The translations under genes were made by a program, and so were the position numbers. This document shows positions 6,660 through 8,011 of a stretch of DNA of 8,011 nt, piece by piece. Below the pieces are notes generated by a model, which was not told the DNA's origin, ran no database searches, and saw nothing but the letters and a program-made list of their open reading frames with translations. Each line of letters begins with the position of its first letter. Position 1 is the first letter of the stretch. The DNA is taken from positions 1-8,011 of the forward strand of contig CANFCA010000037.1 of NCBI GenBank assembly GCA_947445045.1. Direction: 5' to 3'. Source of the DNA: Gallionellaceae bacterium (GTDB taxonomy: Bacteria > Pseudomonadota > Gammaproteobacteria > Burkholderiales > Gallionellaceae).

Positions 6660-8011
6660 GGCTGTTGTAATTGCACTAATGCGCCCGGCGTATAACCTAT
6701 CGACCCTGCGCCCATGGTGATCACCACGTCGCCATCGCGCACCATCTGCATAATTGCTTGCGGCATATCGGTAATCTGCTCCACAAACACAGCGGCACTT
6801 TGCCCCGCCACGCGCAAAGCTTGCATCAACGCACGACCATCCGCCGCCACAATAGGCTGCTCACCTGCTGCATACACCTCACCCAACACCAACGCATCGA
6901 CCGTGCATAACACTTTGACGAAATCATCAAACACATCACGGGTACGCGTGTAACGATGTGGCTGAAAGGCAAGCACTAAGCGCTTGTCGGGAAATGCTCC
7001 GCGCACCGCTGCCAAGGTCGCCGCCATCTCCACCGGATGATGTCCATAGTCATCGATAAGAGTAAAGCTGCCGCGAGAAGCTGCAACGATTGCTCCTTCT
7101 CCCTTCGGGGGATAACCAGCGACTTGCCCGCTCGCGTGCTTAGTCGAATGGCTAGTTGTTTTATCAGGGTTGGGGTGGAGGAGCGCAGTCGGCGGTAATT
7201 TAATTTCACCATAGCGCTGGAAGCGTCTGCCCACTCCCTCAAACTCGGCGAGTGCCGCAACGATTGCGTCATCCGTCACGCCCACTTCCAAAGCAACCGC
7301 AATTGCTGCCAGAGAATTCAGCACGTTGTGTATGCCCGGCAGATTCAAAGTGATAATTAAATCCTTGTCCGCACCGATGCCGCGACGCTGGACGGTGTAG
7401 TGCATCGTTCCACTTTCATGGCGTACATTCACTGCGCGAATTTGTGCGTCCTCACTCAGACCGTAAGTGCAAACCGGTTTGGAAATGCGCGGCAAAATTT
7501 CACGCACATTGGCATCATCGATACACAGCATCGCCATGCCGTAAAAAGGCAGATGCTCAACGAAATCGACGAATGCTTGTTTAAGCTTGGCGAAGTCGTG
7601 ACCATAAGTTTCCATGTGGTCAGCATCAATGTTGGTGATGACTGCCAAGATCGGTTGCAAATATAGAAATGAAGCATCGGATTCATCGGCTTCGGCGACG
7701 ATAAAATCGCCTTGCCCCAATCTTGCATTCGTGCCGCTGCTGGTTAATTTCCCACCGATGACATAAGTCGGGTCTAATCCACCTTTGGCTAAAATGCTGG
7801 CTGTCAGCGATGTTGTCGTGGTCTTGCCATGCGTCCCCGCTACAGCAATACCCTGACGCAAACGCATCAATTCCGCCAACATCATGGCGCGTGGCACGAT
7901 AGGAATATGCCGCACCCGCGCAGCCACCACTTCAGGGTTATCTTTACCCACAGCGGTCGATACCACCACTGCATCGGCATTGGTTAAGTTTGCCTCGGCA
8001 TGACCAAGGTA
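6656..8011 (-). CDS. murC: UDP-N-acetylmuramate--L-alanine ligase MurC, 5' end outside the window
   Basis: MurC adds L-alanine to UDP-MurNAc with ATP, the first amino-acid step of peptidoglycan precursor synthesis in the cytoplasm. The frame is open to the right edge. Fourteen codons ([14 protein letters not shown]) precede the GTG at 7969, which is an internal valine in [14 protein letters not shown] and not the start. About 50-60 N-terminal residues, including the UDP-binding GIGG motif, are missing. Counting from 7969, the ATP loop [10 protein letters not shown] is at 45-54, [13 protein letters not shown] at 111-123, [10 protein letters not shown] at 306-315, [10 protein letters not shown] at 336-345 and MGAGSIG at 419-425. 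Residues about 258-299 are an insertion not expected in the family, just before the C-terminal domain. The stop overlaps the murB start by four bases. Confidence 0.96.
   Translation of the reverse strand, partial: YLGHAEANLTNADAVVVSTAVGKDNPEVVAARVRHIPIVPRAMMLAELMRLRQGIAVAGTHGKTTTTSLTASILAKGGLDPTYVIGGKLTSSGTNARLGQGDFIVAEADESDASFLYLQPILAVITNIDADHMETYGHDFAKLKQAFVDFVEHLPFYGMAMLCIDDANVREILPRISKPVCTYGLSEDAQIRAVNVRHESGTMHYTVQRRGIGADKDLIITLNLPGIHNVLNSLAAIAVALEVGVTDDAIVAALAEFEGVGRRFQRYGEIKLPPTALLHPNPDKTTSHSTKHASGQVAGYPPKGEGAIVAASRGSFTLIDDYGHHPVEMAATLAAVRGAFPDKRLVLAFQPHRYTRTRDVFDDFVKVLCTVDALVLGEVYAAGEQPIVAADGRALMQALRVAGQSAAVFVEQITDMPQAIMQMVRDGDVVITMGAGSIGYTPGALVQLQQP
7073..7198 (-). repeat. In-frame insertion of about 40 codons in murC, repeat-like
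   Basis: Family members pass from the [10 protein letters not shown] segment to [13 protein letters not shown] through only a few residues. Here about 42 residues intervene, rich in Pro, Lys, Ser, Gly and His (for example [18 protein letters not shown] and YPPKGEGA). The DNA contains CCC-TTCG-GGG (7101-7110 on the plus strand), a 6-base inverted repeat GCTCCT/AGGAGC near its ends (7092-7097 and 7179-7184), and minus-strand CACCCCAACCCT. Such pyrimidine-rich strings followed by a small hairpin are typical of dispersed intergenic repeats. The boundaries are approximate because no clean target duplication is visible. Confidence 0.6.

Noticed and set aside
7967..7969. GTG at 7969 as the start of murC
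   Set aside because: The frame stays open to the window edge and the residues before it continue the conserved [17 protein letters not shown] segment, so this codon is internal.

Overview
The window is a 3' segment of a bacterial division and cell-wall (dcw) cluster. All genes lie on the minus strand, so transcription runs from the right edge (8011) to the left edge (1). In transcription order it holds murC (5' end outside the window), murB, ddl, ftsQ, ftsA, ftsZ, an unrecognised 89-codon gene, lpxC, and the start of a small membrane-protein gene cut by the left edge. The gene order and the protein sequences (FtsZ ending in a DIPSFLRKQAD tail, a single-copy ddl between murB and ftsQ, lpxC after ftsZ) fit a Gram-negative proteobacterium. 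A betaproteobacterium of the Nitrosomonadales type is my best guess, but this is inferred from protein similarity remembered, not from a search.

Layout: 6656-8011 murC, 5685-6659 murB and 4777-5688 ddl are joined by 4-base stop/start overlaps. ddl overlaps ftsQ (4089-4787) by 11 bases. ftsA (2811-4046) and ftsZ (1590-2759) follow after short gaps of 42 and 51 bases, each with a clear Shine-Dalgarno sequence. The ftsZ-lpxC gap is about 500 bases and contains the small gene at 1209-1478. lpxC (152-1063) is followed after 24 bases by the left-edge gene.

Function: MurB, MurC and Ddl make the cytoplasmic peptidoglycan precursor (UDP-MurNAc, its first amino acid, and the D-Ala-D-Ala end). FtsQ, FtsA and FtsZ build the division septum that uses it. 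LpxC commits UDP-GlcNAc-derived precursor to lipid A, so the cluster couples wall, septum and outer-membrane synthesis.

The core genes look intact and ordinary apart from three things. murB carries a 57-base in-frame insertion (6309-6365) made of two adjacent hairpins; removing it restores a normal MurB sequence. murC carries an insertion of about 40 codons (about 7073-7198) at the junction of its central and C-terminal domains, with a similar pyrimidine/purine hairpin. Both look like palindromic repeats tolerated inside essential proteins. The third is the small membrane-anchored, coiled-coil-like gene placed between ftsZ and lpxC, whose borders show weak gene-cassette-like signals. A 21-base tandem duplication also spans the ftsQ stop codon. 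I found no RNA gene, CRISPR array, transposase or convincing new multi-gene system.
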